Shown one piece after another: positions 25,320-34,553 of a stretch of 64,000 nt of DNA. Position 1 is the stretch's first letter, and each line of letters opens with the position of its first letter. The position numbers were made by a program, and so were the translations under genes. The DNA comes from Agrobacterium tumefaciens (GTDB lineage Bacteria > Pseudomonadota > Alphaproteobacteria > Rhizobiales > Rhizobiaceae), in assembly GCA_025559845.1 (NCBI GenBank), contig CP048469.1:2356001-2420000 (forward strand), read 5' to 3'. The notes under the pieces were generated by a model, which worked only from the letters and a program-made list of their open reading frames with translations, searched no databases and was not told the DNA's origin.

Positions 25320-28123
25320 GCTTTCTGCCGTTCGTTTTTTCCAGTCCCTACATTCTCTTCGGTCTTCTGGCGCTGCCAGCCATATGGTGGTTGTTGCGGC
25401 TCACTCCGCCACGTCCGAAGGCGGAAATCTTTCCGCCGTTGAAAATCCTCGCCACCGTGCTGAAGCGGGAAGAAACGCCCTCGAAAAGTCCGTGGTGGCT
25501 GACGCTGCTGCGCATGGCTTTGGCCGCGGCTGTTATTCTGGCGCTGGCCGATCCCGTGATGAACCCGCGCAACAATACGCTGGCGGGCACAGGACCTCTG
25601 GTGATGGTCGTCGACAACAGTTGGGCGGCGGCGCCGGATTGGGATCGCCGTGTCGAAACCGCAAAAGCCTTGATTGGCGATGCGGAACGGGCCGAACGGC
25701 CGGTGTCGATCAGCTTCACCGCGGACGCAGACCATGATGCCGTCCCCTCAACGACGGCTGTTGCGCTGGAGAAACTTGCGGCAGCAAGGCCGAAACCTTT
25801 GGTACCGGATCGCACGCGGACAGCCGAGGCCGTGACCGAGGCGCTGAATGGCACGACGCCAGGCACACTTGTCTACATCGCCGACGGTGTGGCGACACCA
25901 CAGGACGAAACGGCACTTGCAACATTTGCTAGCCTCTCACCCGCCGAGTTTCGTTTTGTCGAAGGTGACGGCAATAACGTTACGGCCATTACTGCCGCGA
26001 CCAACAATGCCGATGCAATGAGCGTGATCGTCTCGCGGCTCAAGGCCTCATCGCAGGAGCGTCTGGTTGTCAATGCACAGGACAGCCAGGGTCGTATTCT
26101 CGCAAACGGCATTGCAGATTTTGCCGCAGGAAATGCTGAGACAACGGCAACCGTAGAAGCGCCCTTCGAACTGCGCAACGACTTTGCGCGCCTCTCCCTT
26201 GAGGGTGTCTCGACCGCCGGTTCGGCTCATCTCCTGGATGACGGCTTCCGTCGCCGCCGTGTTGCGCTGCTTGCTGGAGAAACCGGCAACGACTTCCAAC
26301 CGCTCCTGCAGCCACTCTATTATATCAGCCGCGCCCTCCAGCCCTATGCGGATTTGATCCCGCAAAGGCAAGCTGATCTCTCGCAGGCAATTCCGGAAAT
26401 TCTGCAGTCAAATCCGTCCGTGATCGTTATGGCGGACATCGGTCGTTTACCGCAGGAAACCTACGAGCCGATGCAGCGCTGGCTTGCAGGCGGCGGCACG
26501 CTGATCCGGTTCGCGGGACCGCGTCTGGCCGCTGCCCCGGCAGACGATCCTTTGGTTCCCGTGACGCTTCGTCAGGGTGAACGCGCGCTCGGCGGAGCGC
26601 TTTCCTGGGCCGAGCCGCAGCCGCTGGCCGATTTCCCCAATTTCGGCGCCTTTGCAGGCATGCCGAAAGCCGACGGTATCCTTGTCAAACGGCAGGTTCT
26701 TGCAGAGCCGACGCCTGACCTTGCCGAACGCACATGGGCAAGCCTCGCCGACGGCACGCCGCTCGTGACGACGCGCAATATCGAAGCCGGGCGCATCGTT
26801 TTGTTCCATGTCAGCGCTGAAGCAAGCTGGTCGGACCTGCCCATCTCCGGTCATTTCGTCGAGATGCTTCGCCGCATCGTCCAGCTATCACAGGCAGGCG
26901 GCGCATCGGCCTCCGCCAATGCGCCTGCAGCAGCTTTGCCGCCCTATCGCCTGCTGACGGCAGGGGGCGCATTGTCGGCGGAAATCGGCTCTGCCCGCCC
27001 GCTTGAAATCCGCGCTGGACAGCAACCGCGTACAGGTTTCGACAACCCACCTGGCCTTTATGGTACGGAGGACGGCTTCGTGGCGCTCAATCTTCTTCCC
27101 GCCGGAGCAACGCTTCGTCCAATGAACACGACCCCTGCGGGAGCATCGACGACTGAGGCACTGGTTGGAGAAACGGCAAAATCGCTACGCCCCGCCTTGT
27201 TCATCGCCGCCTTTCTCATGCTGGTGGCAGACAGCCTGATCGTGCTTTTCATGAACGGCGCTTTCGCGCGTTTCCCCAAGACACGTGGCTCAGCCGCCGC
27301 CGTCGTGCTTCTTGCCTTATCAGGCTTCGCTACCCTTTCGCCGCAACAGGTGCGTGCTGACGATCCCAAATCCGGTGACGAACAGATCTTCGAACGCCTG
27401 GACACGACACACCTTGCCTATGTCCGCACTGGCGAGGATGATGTGGATCGCATCTCGGAGCAGGGATTGCAGGGTCTGAGCGAGTTCCTGACCTGGCGCA
27501 CGACGCTGGAACCCGGCCAACCGGTCGGCCTCGATATCTCAAAGGACGAATTGTCCTTCTATCCGATTATCTATTGGCCTGTGTCCGCGACCGCCCCCAT
27601 GCCCTCCAGCGCCGCCATTTCACGGATCGACGCTTATATGCGGGCGGGCGGAACCGTCTTGTTTGATACGCGCGACCAGTTCTCGTCGCTCGACAATGGC
27701 AATTCGACGCCCAATGGTGAACGCCTGCAGGCCATTCTCGCCAATATCGATATTCCACCGCTGGAGCCGGTGCCGGAAGACCATGTTCTGACGCGTTCTT
27801 TCTACCTGCTCACCAATTTCCCGGGGCGCTACAATGGCTCACCGCTCTGGGTCGAGTCCCGCCAGGGTGCTGCGAAGACAACCTCTGGCCTGTCTTCATC
27901 GGGCGATGGTGTGACGCCGATCATGATCACAGGCAATGATTTCGCCGGCGCATGGGCGATTGATCAGCAAGGTGCTCCCGTTCTGCCGACTGTGCCACCG
28001 GACGAACTGCAGCGTGAACACGCCTTCCGTTCCGGCGTCAACATCATGATGTATATGCTGACCGGCAACTACAAGGCTGACCAGGTTCACGTTCCGGCCC
28101 TACTCGAACGACTGGGGCAATGA
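25316..28123 (+). CDS. BatA-like/DUF4159 large membrane protein
   Basis: A 935-residue protein. Residues 1-85 are the aerotolerance BatA N-terminal domain: two helices flanking 'LLRLTPPRPKAEIFPPLKIL'. A long central region (about 90-600) includes a von Willebrand A-like 'MVVDNSWAAAPDW' start, without a complete MIDAS, and a Rossmann-like part. Two more helices lie at about 625-645 and 655-675. The C-terminal DUF4159 domain (about 690-925) contains 'GGTVLFDTRDQF' and ends near 'MYMLTGNYKADQ'. Together these suggest a membrane scaffold working with MoxR and DUF58. The exact role is unknown. Confidence 0.88.
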   Translation: MSFLPFVFSSPYILFGLLALPAIWWLLRLTPPRPKAEIFPPLKILATVLKREETPSKSPWWLTLLRMALAAAVILALADPVMNPRNNTLAGTGPLVMVVDNSWAAAPDWDRRVETAKALIGDAERAERPVSISFTADADHDAVPSTTAVALEKLAAARPKPLVPDRTRTAEAVTEALNGTTPGTLVYIADGVATPQDETALATFASLSPAEFRFVEGDGNNVTAITAATNNADAMSVIVSRLKASSQERLVVNAQDSQGRILANGIADFAAGNAETTATVEAPFELRNDFARLSLEGVSTAGSAHLLDDGFRRRRVALLAGETGNDFQPLLQPLYYISRALQPYADLIPQRQADLSQAIPEILQSNPSVIVMADIGRLPQETYEPMQRWLAGGGTLIRFAGPRLAAAPADDPLVPVTLRQGERALGGALSWAEPQPLADFPNFGAFAGMPKADGILVKRQVLAEPTPDLAERTWASLADGTPLVTTRNIEAGRIVLFHVSAEASWSDLPISGHFVEMLRRIVQLSQAGGASASANAPAAALPPYRLLTAGGALSAEIGSARPLEIRAGQQPRTGFDNPPGLYGTEDGFVALNLLPAGATLRPMNTTPAGASTTEALVGETAKSLRPALFIAAFLMLVADSLIVLFMNGAFARFPKTRGSAAAVVLLALSGFATLSPQQVRADDPKSGDEQIFERLDTTHLAYVRTGEDDVDRISEQGLQGLSEFLTWRTTLEPGQPVGLDISKDELSFYPIIYWPVSATAPMPSSAAISRIDAYMRAGGTVLFDTRDQFSSLDNGNSTPNGERLQAILANIDIPPLEPVPEDHVLTRSFYLLTNFPGRYNGSPLWVESRQGAAKTTSGLSSSGDGVTPIMITGNDFAGAWAIDQQGAPVLPTVPPDELQREHAFRSGVNIMMYMLTGNYKADQVHVPALLERLGQ

Positions 28124-28124
28124 G

Positions 28125-30206
28125 ATGAACCTGACCTTCGCCCCCTTCTTGCCCTGGATCGTAATTGCCGTTCTTGCTGTTGCCGCGCTGGCGCTCGCCG
28201 TTATCGGCCTGTGGCGTGGTGTTCGCGGTGCATGGCTGCGCGGGCTGGCCCTCGCCGCTCTTTTGCTCGCCATCGCCAATCCGCTTCTGACCAACGAAGA
28301 ACGAGAGCCGCTCTCGACCATCGTTCCCGTCATCGTCGATCGTTCGCAAAGCCAGGACGTGCAGGACAGGCCACAGACGACGGATCAGGCTCTTGCGAGC
28401 CTGCGTGATCGCCTGTCGCGTTTTCCACGCATTGAACCCCGCATCGTCGAAGTGCGTGACGATGCCGAAAGTGATGCCCCGGCGACGCAGCTCTTCTCGG
28501 CTCTTTCTTCTGCCGTCTCGGACGTATCGCCGTCTCGCATCGGCGGCGCAATTTTCCTCAGCGACGGACAGATCCACGATATTCCGAATGCCTCGCCGAA
28601 TGCGGAGCAGGCACTTGGCTTCCGCGCTCCGATACATGGTCTGATTACCGGTAAGGCCGATGAATTCGATCGCCGTATCGAAATCGTCCGCGCCCCCCGC
28701 TTCGGCATCGTCAACGAAGAACAGCAGCTGACCTTCCGCGTCTTCGATGACGGCCGTTCGCAAGGTGGCGCCGCCGAGGTGACGGTGAAGATGAACGGTG
28801 AGAAAATCGCGACGCTGCAGGCAACGCCCGGTCAGCCGACGCCGTTCAGCTTCCGGGTACCGCGCGGCGGCAACAATGTCATGGAGTTCTCGGTCGCAGG
28901 CCTTCCCGGCGAGGTGACAACCGCCAACAACCGCGCCGTTCATCTGATCGAAGGCATTCGTCAGAACCTGCGTGTGCTGCTCGTTTCAGGAGAACCTCAC
29001 GCAGGCGAACGCGCCTGGCGCAATCTTCTCAAATCCGACGCCTCCGTCGATCTCGTGCATTTCACCATTCTCCGCCCACCGGAGAAACAGGATGGTACGC
29101 CGATCAACGAACTGTCGCTGATCGCCTTCCCCACCCGCGAACTGTTCGTGGAAAAGATCGAGGACTTCGATCTCATCATCTTCGATCGCTACCAGCATCG
29201 TGGCGTGCTGCCGATCCTCTATTATGACTACATCGCCCAATACGTCGAAAAGGGTGGTGCTCTGCTGATCGCGGCAGGTCCCGAACATGCCGGGCAGGAT
29301 TCGATTGCCATGACGCCGCTTGCTTCCGTACTGCCAGCCCAGCCGACCGGACAAGTGCACCAGTCTGCCTTCTATCCGCGCCTTTCAGAAGCCGGCAAGA
29401 AGCATCCCGTCACCCGAGGCCTGGATGGTTCCGGTGAAGAGCCACCGCATTGGGGCCGCTGGTTCCGCACCATCAGCGTCGACCCGCCGCAGGGCCAGAC
29501 CGTGATGCTCGGCGACGGACAAGATCCGCTTCTCGTCCTCAACCGTCAGGGTGAAGGCCGCGTTGCGATGCTGTTGTCAGACCAGGGTTGGCTCTGGGCG
29601 CGCGGTTTCGAAGGCGGCGGCCCGCACGTTGCACTGTACCGGCGCATCGCGCACTGGCTGATGAAGGAACCGGAACTCGAGGAAGAGGCGCTGACAGCGC
29701 GCGCCAATGGCCGCACGCTGGAAATCACCCGTCAGACGATCGGTGACGATCCAGGCCAGGCCTCGGTCACCTTCCCGTCCGGCAAGACGGAAAACATGGC
29801 CTTCACCAGCACAGAACCCGGTCTTTACAAGATCGAGCGACGAATGGACGAAACCGGCCTGTTCGAAATCAAGAACGGTGATTTTACCACACTCGTCCAT
29901 GTCGGTGCAGTCGACGCGCCGGAATTCAAGGCGATGATCTCCACCACCGAAACCCTGCGGCCGCTGGTGGATGCCACCAAGGGCAGCATTCATCGTGTCG
30001 CCGATAATTCAGGCCGCGTTGCACTGCCCGATATCCTGCCGGTGCGCGGGGATATCAGGGTTACCGATGACGATCGCATGCTGATCCGCATGACCGATGA
30101 GACGGTCCTGAAGGGCGTGAATACGTTGCCGCTCTTTGCAGGGTTTGCGGGCCTTGCCGCCCTCCTCCTTGCCTTCTCGGCACTCTGGTGGCGCGAAGGC
30201 CGGTAA
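28125..30206 (+). CDS. Large membrane protein with GATase-like fold, last gene of the MoxR operon
   Basis: A 693-residue protein with two N-terminal helices (about 8-30 and 35-55) and one C-terminal helix (about 667-688). In between is a von Willebrand-like segment beginning 'VPVIVDRSQSQDVQD', whose D-x-S-x-S motif is nearly complete, an Ig-like beta stretch ('LTFRVFDDGRSQGG'), and a glutamine-amidotransferase-like domain ('LRVLLVSGEPHAG', 'GGALLIAAGPEHAG') that lacks an obvious catalytic Cys. It starts one base after the previous stop. The topology suggests a periplasmic bulk anchored at both ends. The stop codon lies within a hairpin. No biochemical role is known to me. Confidence 0.85.
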   Translation: MNLTFAPFLPWIVIAVLAVAALALAVIGLWRGVRGAWLRGLALAALLLAIANPLLTNEEREPLSTIVPVIVDRSQSQDVQDRPQTTDQALASLRDRLSRFPRIEPRIVEVRDDAESDAPATQLFSALSSAVSDVSPSRIGGAIFLSDGQIHDIPNASPNAEQALGFRAPIHGLITGKADEFDRRIEIVRAPRFGIVNEEQQLTFRVFDDGRSQGGAAEVTVKMNGEKIATLQATPGQPTPFSFRVPRGGNNVMEFSVAGLPGEVTTANNRAVHLIEGIRQNLRVLLVSGEPHAGERAWRNLLKSDASVDLVHFTILRPPEKQDGTPINELSLIAFPTRELFVEKIEDFDLIIFDRYQHRGVLPILYYDYIAQYVEKGGALLIAAGPEHAGQDSIAMTPLASVLPAQPTGQVHQSAFYPRLSEAGKKHPVTRGLDGSGEEPPHWGRWFRTISVDPPQGQTVMLGDGQDPLLVLNRQGEGRVAMLLSDQGWLWARGFEGGGPHVALYRRIAHWLMKEPELEEEALTARANGRTLEITRQTIGDDPGQASVTFPSGKTENMAFTSTEPGLYKIERRMDETGLFEIKNGDFTTLVHVGAVDAPEFKAMISTTETLRPLVDATKGSIHRVADNSGRVALPDILPVRGDIRVTDDDRMLIRMTDETVLKGVNTLPLFAGFAGLAALLLAFSALWWREGR

Positions 30207-30219
30207 AACCGGCTTTCGC
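30193..30219 (+). terminator. Hairpin spanning the stop codon of the last MoxR-operon gene
   Basis: GCGAAGGCCGGT pairs with ACCGGCTTTCGC (12 bp, one G-T pair) over an AAA loop, and the TAA stop falls at the loop. There is no T-run, so intrinsic termination is uncertain. Confidence 0.45.
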
Positions 30220-30310
30220 AAACAACACATGGCTCCCAATTCGCAATTGCGCGAGACGCAGGGATGGTTCATTTCCTCTTCCGTGAAGACAATTCCACGG
30301 AAGGCCGAAA

Positions 30311-30724
30311 ATGGATTTTATCTTGAGCGACGTCGCGGATGCGGAAGCCGAAAAGGCGATTCGTGACCCGCTGGTGGCATATAATGTCGCCCGTTTTGGC
30401 GAGAGTGATCGGCGTGAACTCCTCATCACCATCCGCAACGATGACGGCACCGTAACTGGCGGCCTCGTTGGGTACACCGGTCGCGGCTGGCTTTATGTGC
30501 AGTTGCTGTTCGTGCCCGAAGATATGCGCGGACAGGGAACAGGTCCCAAACTTCTCGCCATGGCCGAGGAAGAGGCAAAAAACCGTGGTTGTATAGGTGC
30601 TTACATCGACACAATGAATCCCGACGCTCTCAGGCTCTACGAGCGCTCGGGTTTCAGCAGGATCGGTGCGCTCTCACCGCTTTCCAGTGGCCAGTCGATT
30701 ACCTGGCTTGAAAAGCGGTTCTAG
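30311..30724 (+). CDS. GNAT-family N-acetyltransferase
   Basis: A 137-residue acetyltransferase. 'LFVPEDMRGQGTGPKLLAMAEEEAKNRGC' is GNAT motif A, including the R-G-x-G-T acetyl-CoA pyrophosphate loop, and 'ALRLYERSGFSRIG' is motif B. The acceptor substrate is unknown. The ATG at 30311 follows GGAAGG by 6 bases, and part of that site (CACGGAA, 30296-30302) can pair with TTCCGTG at 30279-30285, which might dampen translation. It is separated from the MoxR operon by about 100 bases and convergent with an MFS gene. Confidence 0.88.
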   Translation: MDFILSDVADAEAEKAIRDPLVAYNVARFGESDRRELLITIRNDDGTVTGGLVGYTGRGWLYVQLLFVPEDMRGQGTGPKLLAMAEEEAKNRGCIGAYIDTMNPDALRLYERSGFSRIGALSPLSSGQSITWLEKRF

Positions 30725-30744
30725 GTGATCTCGCGGAGCGCAGC

Positions 30745-32058
30745 TTATGCGAGCGCTGTGCGTCGCGTTTCGGCATTGATCCTTGTTGCTGCGATTGCTG
30801 CCAAGACCAGAAGCCCCGCAAAAATCCCCACAGCAAACCCGAAGCCCTGTGCAATGGCATAGCCAAGGATCGAGGGCGCCATAAGCCCGCCAAGGCGCGC
30901 CATGGCTCCAGCCGCCCCCATGCCGGTGGCGCGGGATTCGGTCGGATAGAGCTCCGGCGTATAAGCGTAGAGTGCTCCCCACGTGCCAAGCAGAGCAAAA
31001 CTCATGATAAGCAGTGAAGCACCGACCATCAGGCTGCTGGGTGCTACCGTAAACAACAGGCAGCCGAGTGCGGAAAGCAGGCAGAAGCCGATGAGAGTCG
31101 GTTTGCGTCCCCATTTTTCGACACCATAAGCGGCAAGCGCATAACCGGGGATCTGCGCCAGAGCCACCAGCACAAGGAACCCATACCCCCGCACGAAACC
31201 GAAGCCATCGCCAGCAAGACGTGCCGGCATCCATGTAAAGATGCCGTAATAAGAGACGGAGACAAGAAACCAGATCGCCAGGATCATGATGCTGCGTTGC
31301 CTCAGCGCGGGCGAAAAGACACCTTGGCCCTTTACCGCCTCCGGTTGGACAAGACGCGTTCCAAAGTCCAGAAGCGGCTTGCCGTTTGCCTCGAGCATCC
31401 GGTTCACCACCTCTTTCGCCTCATCCAGGCGGCCGCTTCGCAACAGGTAAAGCGGTGATTCGGGAACCAGAAATCGCAAACCAAAACCCAAAATCGCCGG
31501 AACGGCCGTCACCACGAAAATGTAACGCCAGGCATCAAGGACGCCAGCCAGGCTCGCAGCCCAAGCAGCCAGGGCAACGATCAGCGTGCCGATGGCCCAG
31601 AACCCTTCGAGCAGAACAAGCCAGCGGCCGCGATTTTTCGCTGGCAGGAATTCGGCCATCATCGCGTAATCCACCGGCAAGGTGCCGCCAACGGCAGCGC
31701 CGGTCAAAAAGCGTAGCACCAGCAGAATGGTGAAATCCGGTGAGAAGGCAGACAATAGACCGAACACGGCATCGCATGCCACCGTGACGATCAGAACCCG
31801 GCGACGGCCGTAACGATCGGCCAGGCGCCCGAAAACGGCCGCGCCAATCAGCATGCCAAGAAAAAACGCTGTACCGGTCTGCAACGCCTGCGGAACAGTC
31901 AAACCAAAAGTTGCTGCAATGGAGGCCGCAGTAAACCCGACCGCCAGAACCTGCATGGCATCCGCCGTCCAGACGAGGCCAAAGATGCCCATCAACCGCC
32001 GCTGATACGAACCTGCTCCCGCCCGCTCCAGCGCCTCATTCATTGTGATCGCCGTCAT
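30745..32058 (-). CDS. MFS transporter, sugar/aromatic-acid porter type
   Basis: A 437-residue twelve-helix major facilitator. The loop 2-3 motif 'GRLADRYGRRRVLI' is complete, the repeat copy reads 'YGVEKWGRKPT', and 'RFLTGAAVGGTLPVDYAMMAEFLPAKNRGR' is the signature after helix 4 shared by sugar and aromatic-acid/niacin transporters. A cytosolic loop of about 60 residues separates the halves. GGGGAG precedes the start. The substrate is not indicated by neighbours. The stop is 20 bases from the convergent acetyltransferase. Confidence 0.9.
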   Translation of the reverse strand: MTAITMNEALERAGAGSYQRRLMGIFGLVWTADAMQVLAVGFTAASIAATFGLTVPQALQTGTAFFLGMLIGAAVFGRLADRYGRRRVLIVTVACDAVFGLLSAFSPDFTILLVLRFLTGAAVGGTLPVDYAMMAEFLPAKNRGRWLVLLEGFWAIGTLIVALAAWAASLAGVLDAWRYIFVVTAVPAILGFGLRFLVPESPLYLLRSGRLDEAKEVVNRMLEANGKPLLDFGTRLVQPEAVKGQGVFSPALRQRSIMILAIWFLVSVSYYGIFTWMPARLAGDGFGFVRGYGFLVLVALAQIPGYALAAYGVEKWGRKPTLIGFCLLSALGCLLFTVAPSSLMVGASLLIMSFALLGTWGALYAYTPELYPTESRATGMGAAGAMARLGGLMAPSILGYAIAQGFGFAVGIFAGLLVLAAIAATRINAETRRTALA

Positions 32059-32139
32059 CCTGCTCCCCTCGCCGAAATCGACATCAGATTGCTAGGTTGC
32101 GGTTGGTGAACGGTCAAGTACAGGGACTGAGATTTACGT

Positions 32140-32709
32140 TCAGGCGTAAGCCCGCAGCGGCTCTTCGAAGGCTTCGCTGTCCGTCTCGGACTCTGCCATG
32201 ACGGCATCACACTTGCGCCAGCCAATCTTGCCCTTCAACCGCTGGTGCACATCCGTGCCAAGCGGCACGACCAGCACCCTGTTGGGATCGACAGGTCCGG
32301 GGAAATCCAAGGCGGCGTAAGCGACCTTTTCGAAACCGAGCGGCATGTAATACGGCGGGTCACCAATCAGGATAACCGCTTCAGAACCCTTGCGTTTCGC
32401 CGCAGCAATGGCAATCCGCACCAGCTCCCGTCCAATACCCATGTTCTTGTGCGACGGCCGTACAGCAAGAGGCCCAAGCATGTGGCCTTTCACTTGGCCG
32501 GCAAGAACAGGTGTCATCCGCACCGAAGCGATCGTTTCACCATCATCGGCGCAGATGAAAGACAGCACCCGGTCATGTGGACCCTGCTCACGAATACGCG
32601 CAGCAGCCCGTGTGTGACGGCCCGGGCCAAAAGCTTCTTCGTTGATGATTTCGATGATGGCGTCGTGCGACGCGTCCTCGGTGAGGTAGACCAGTTCGTG
32701 TTTGGACAT
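32140..32709 (-). CDS. GNAT-family N-acetyltransferase, YhbS-like
   Basis: A 189-residue acetyltransferase. 'LLGPLAVRPSHKNMGIGRELVRIAIAAAKRKGSEAVILIGDPPYYMPLGFEKV' is typical of the YhbS subgroup, including the 'LAV-P--QG-GIG' CoA loop and the 'GDP-YY--LGF' tail (quoted here in separated form). The start MSKHELVYL at 32709 is chosen over a TTG at 32745. The ribosome site is weak. The C-terminus carries an Asp/Glu-rich extension. The acceptor is unknown. It is divergent from the glutathionyl-hydroquinone reductase gene across about 290 bases. Confidence 0.87.
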   Translation of the reverse strand: MSKHELVYLTEDASHDAIIEIINEEAFGPGRHTRAAARIREQGPHDRVLSFICADDGETIASVRMTPVLAGQVKGHMLGPLAVRPSHKNMGIGRELVRIAIAAAKRKGSEAVILIGDPPYYMPLGFEKVAYAALDFPGPVDPNRVLVVPLGTDVHQRLKGKIGWRKCDAVMAESETDSEAFEEPLRAYA

Positions 32710-33002
32710 GAAGAGACCGAAACTTCCAGAATGCTGATACGACAATAGATGACGGCTGCGCCGGTTAAGGCGTTCAGGAGCGTCAGCGTCGTCGGAGCAT
32801 CCGTGTTTCGATCATGGTCGATAATTTCCTCAGAATTATGAAAATCGCAATTATCAGGAAAATTTCCGATCGTCCAGAACAAATATGACAAGTGATCCAT
32901 TCTCCGACAATGATGCGGAAACGCATTGTTCACCGTGGCACGGATGCACATTCTGGTTGAAACGGCTAAGATTGGCGTGAGGAAACGTACAAGGAGACAA
33001 TC

Positions 33003-33995
33003 ATGGGCATGTTGGTGGAAGGCGTATGGCAGGACGTCTGGTACGACACCAAGGAAACCAAGGGGCACTTCAAGCGCAGCGCTTCGCAGTTCCGTAACTG
33101 GGTCACGGCGGACGGTGCTCCAGGTCCCTCCGGCCACGGCGGCTTCAAGGCTGAGGCCGGCCGCTATCACCTCTACGTTTCTTTCGCATGCCCGTGGGCA
33201 CACCGTACCCTGATCTTCCGCAAATTGAAGTCGCTTGAAGATCTCATTTCTGTTTCAGTCGTCGACCCGCTGATGCTGGAAAAAGGTTGGGAATTCAAAC
33301 CCGAGAGCACTCGCACACCCGGCGCCACGCCAGACCATCTCTTTGGTTTTTCAGCGCTCTCGCAACTCTACACCAAGGCCGATCCCAAATATTCCGGTCG
33401 CGTCACCGTTCCCGTACTGTGGGATAAACAGACTGAAACGATCGTTTCCAATGAATCCGCAGAGATCATCCGCATGTTCAACAGTGCCTTCGACGGGCTG
33501 ACGGGCAATACTGCGGATTTTTACCCCAAAGCACAGCGCGAAGACATAGATGCGCTGAACGCCCTGATCTACGACACCGTCAATAACGGCGTCTACAAGG
33601 CCGGCTTCGCCACTACGCAGGAGGCTTATCAGGAAAGCGTTGTGAAGGTGTTCGAGACACTCGATCTGCTGGAGGAGCGCCTGAGAGACCGTCGCTTCCT
33701 GTTCGGCTCAAGCCAGACCGAAGCGGACTGGCGGCTGTTCACTACACTCGTCCGTTTCGATCCTGTCTATGTCGGCCACTTCAAGTGCAACATACACCGC
33801 ATCCACGACTATCCGAACCTGACGGGCTATCTGCGTGACCTCTACCGCACGCCGGGCGTGCCAGAGACGGTTGAGATGCGCCACATCAAGGAGCATTATT
33901 ACCGCAGCCACCGCACCATCAATCCGACAGGGATCGTTCCCGTCGGACCGGAACTGGATCTGAATACGCCGCGTGAGCGGCACAGTCTTGGCTGA
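33003..33995 (+). CDS. Glutathionyl-hydroquinone reductase (GST superfamily, xi class)
   Basis: A 330-residue protein of the YqjG/PcpF/ECM4 family, which reduces glutathionyl-hydroquinones using glutathione. The catalytic Cys is in 'FACPWAHRTLIFRKLKS'. The N-terminal 'GHFKRSASQFRNWV' loop and 'DPKYSGRVTVPVLWDKQTETIVSNESAEIIRM' thioredoxin-fold half precede the helical C-terminal domain ending 'HYYRSHRTINPTGIVPVGP', which forms the family-specific C-terminal arm. AAGGAG precedes the ATG by 7 bases. It is monocistronic and abuts the convergent Nudix gene with no gap. Confidence 0.94.
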   Translation: MGMLVEGVWQDVWYDTKETKGHFKRSASQFRNWVTADGAPGPSGHGGFKAEAGRYHLYVSFACPWAHRTLIFRKLKSLEDLISVSVVDPLMLEKGWEFKPESTRTPGATPDHLFGFSALSQLYTKADPKYSGRVTVPVLWDKQTETIVSNESAEIIRMFNSAFDGLTGNTADFYPKAQREDIDALNALIYDTVNNGVYKAGFATTQEAYQESVVKVFETLDLLEERLRDRRFLFGSSQTEADWRLFTTLVRFDPVYVGHFKCNIHRIHDYPNLTGYLRDLYRTPGVPETVEMRHIKEHYYRSHRTINPTGIVPVGPELDLNTPRERHSLG

Positions 33996-34487
33996 TTACC
34001 AGTAATCGCTGAACGCCGCCTCGCCTGCGAGCTCCGCAAGGCGACGGCGAGTGGCAGGCGTTACACCGTCAGGCAATTCCGACAGTGCGAAAAAACCGCT
34101 TTCGACGATCTCGTGATCCGGTTTCTTCGGCGCGGTCTGCTCGACCTGCAAACGATAGAGAACCACATGGTCGCGGTTACTCCCTTCCGTGTTGAGGTAG
34201 AGATGCACCAGCTCGGGGCTTGAGACAGCCTTGAGATTTCCCTCTTCACGGATTTCCTTGTGAAGCGCCATCGCCACCGTCTCACCGCGTTCAACGCCGC
34301 CGCCGGGCAGGTACCAACCAGGCAGATAAGAGTGCCTGACGAGAAAAATCCGCCCCTCCTCATCGTAGCACGCGGCCCTGACACCAACGGTTGCACCGCG
34401 GGTGAATAGAAAAATGAAATGAAGCAGGCGTATCAACACCCGTGAATGGAACGGCCGCGTATCACGGGGCATTGTTTCTTGGTTCAC
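33996..34487 (-). CDS. Nudix hydrolase
   Basis: A 163-residue Nudix protein. 'LPGGGVERGETVAMALHKEIREEGNL' carries the Nudix box (G-x5-E-x7-RE-x2-EEG); I see no accessory domain. An N-terminal hydrophobic segment 'LIRLLHFIFLFTRGATVGV' is unusual for a soluble enzyme and may be an amphipathic or membrane-associated helix. The GTG at 34487 follows GGAGAAGAG; an ATG at 34472 is the alternative. The substrate is unknown. It is divergent from a metallophosphoesterase gene across 66 bases, possibly sharing a regulatory region. Confidence 0.87.
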   Translation of the reverse strand: MNQETMPRDTRPFHSRVLIRLLHFIFLFTRGATVGVRAACYDEEGRIFLVRHSYLPGWYLPGGGVERGETVAMALHKEIREEGNLKAVSSPELVHLYLNTEGSNRDHVVLYRLQVEQTAPKKPDHEIVESGFFALSELPDGVTPATRRRLAELAGEAAFSDYW

Positions 34488-34553
34488 TCGCGCTCTTCTC
34501 CGGCGTCAGGCTTTCATTGGACGCGCTGCATATCATAGGGTATCTCTGCCGCC

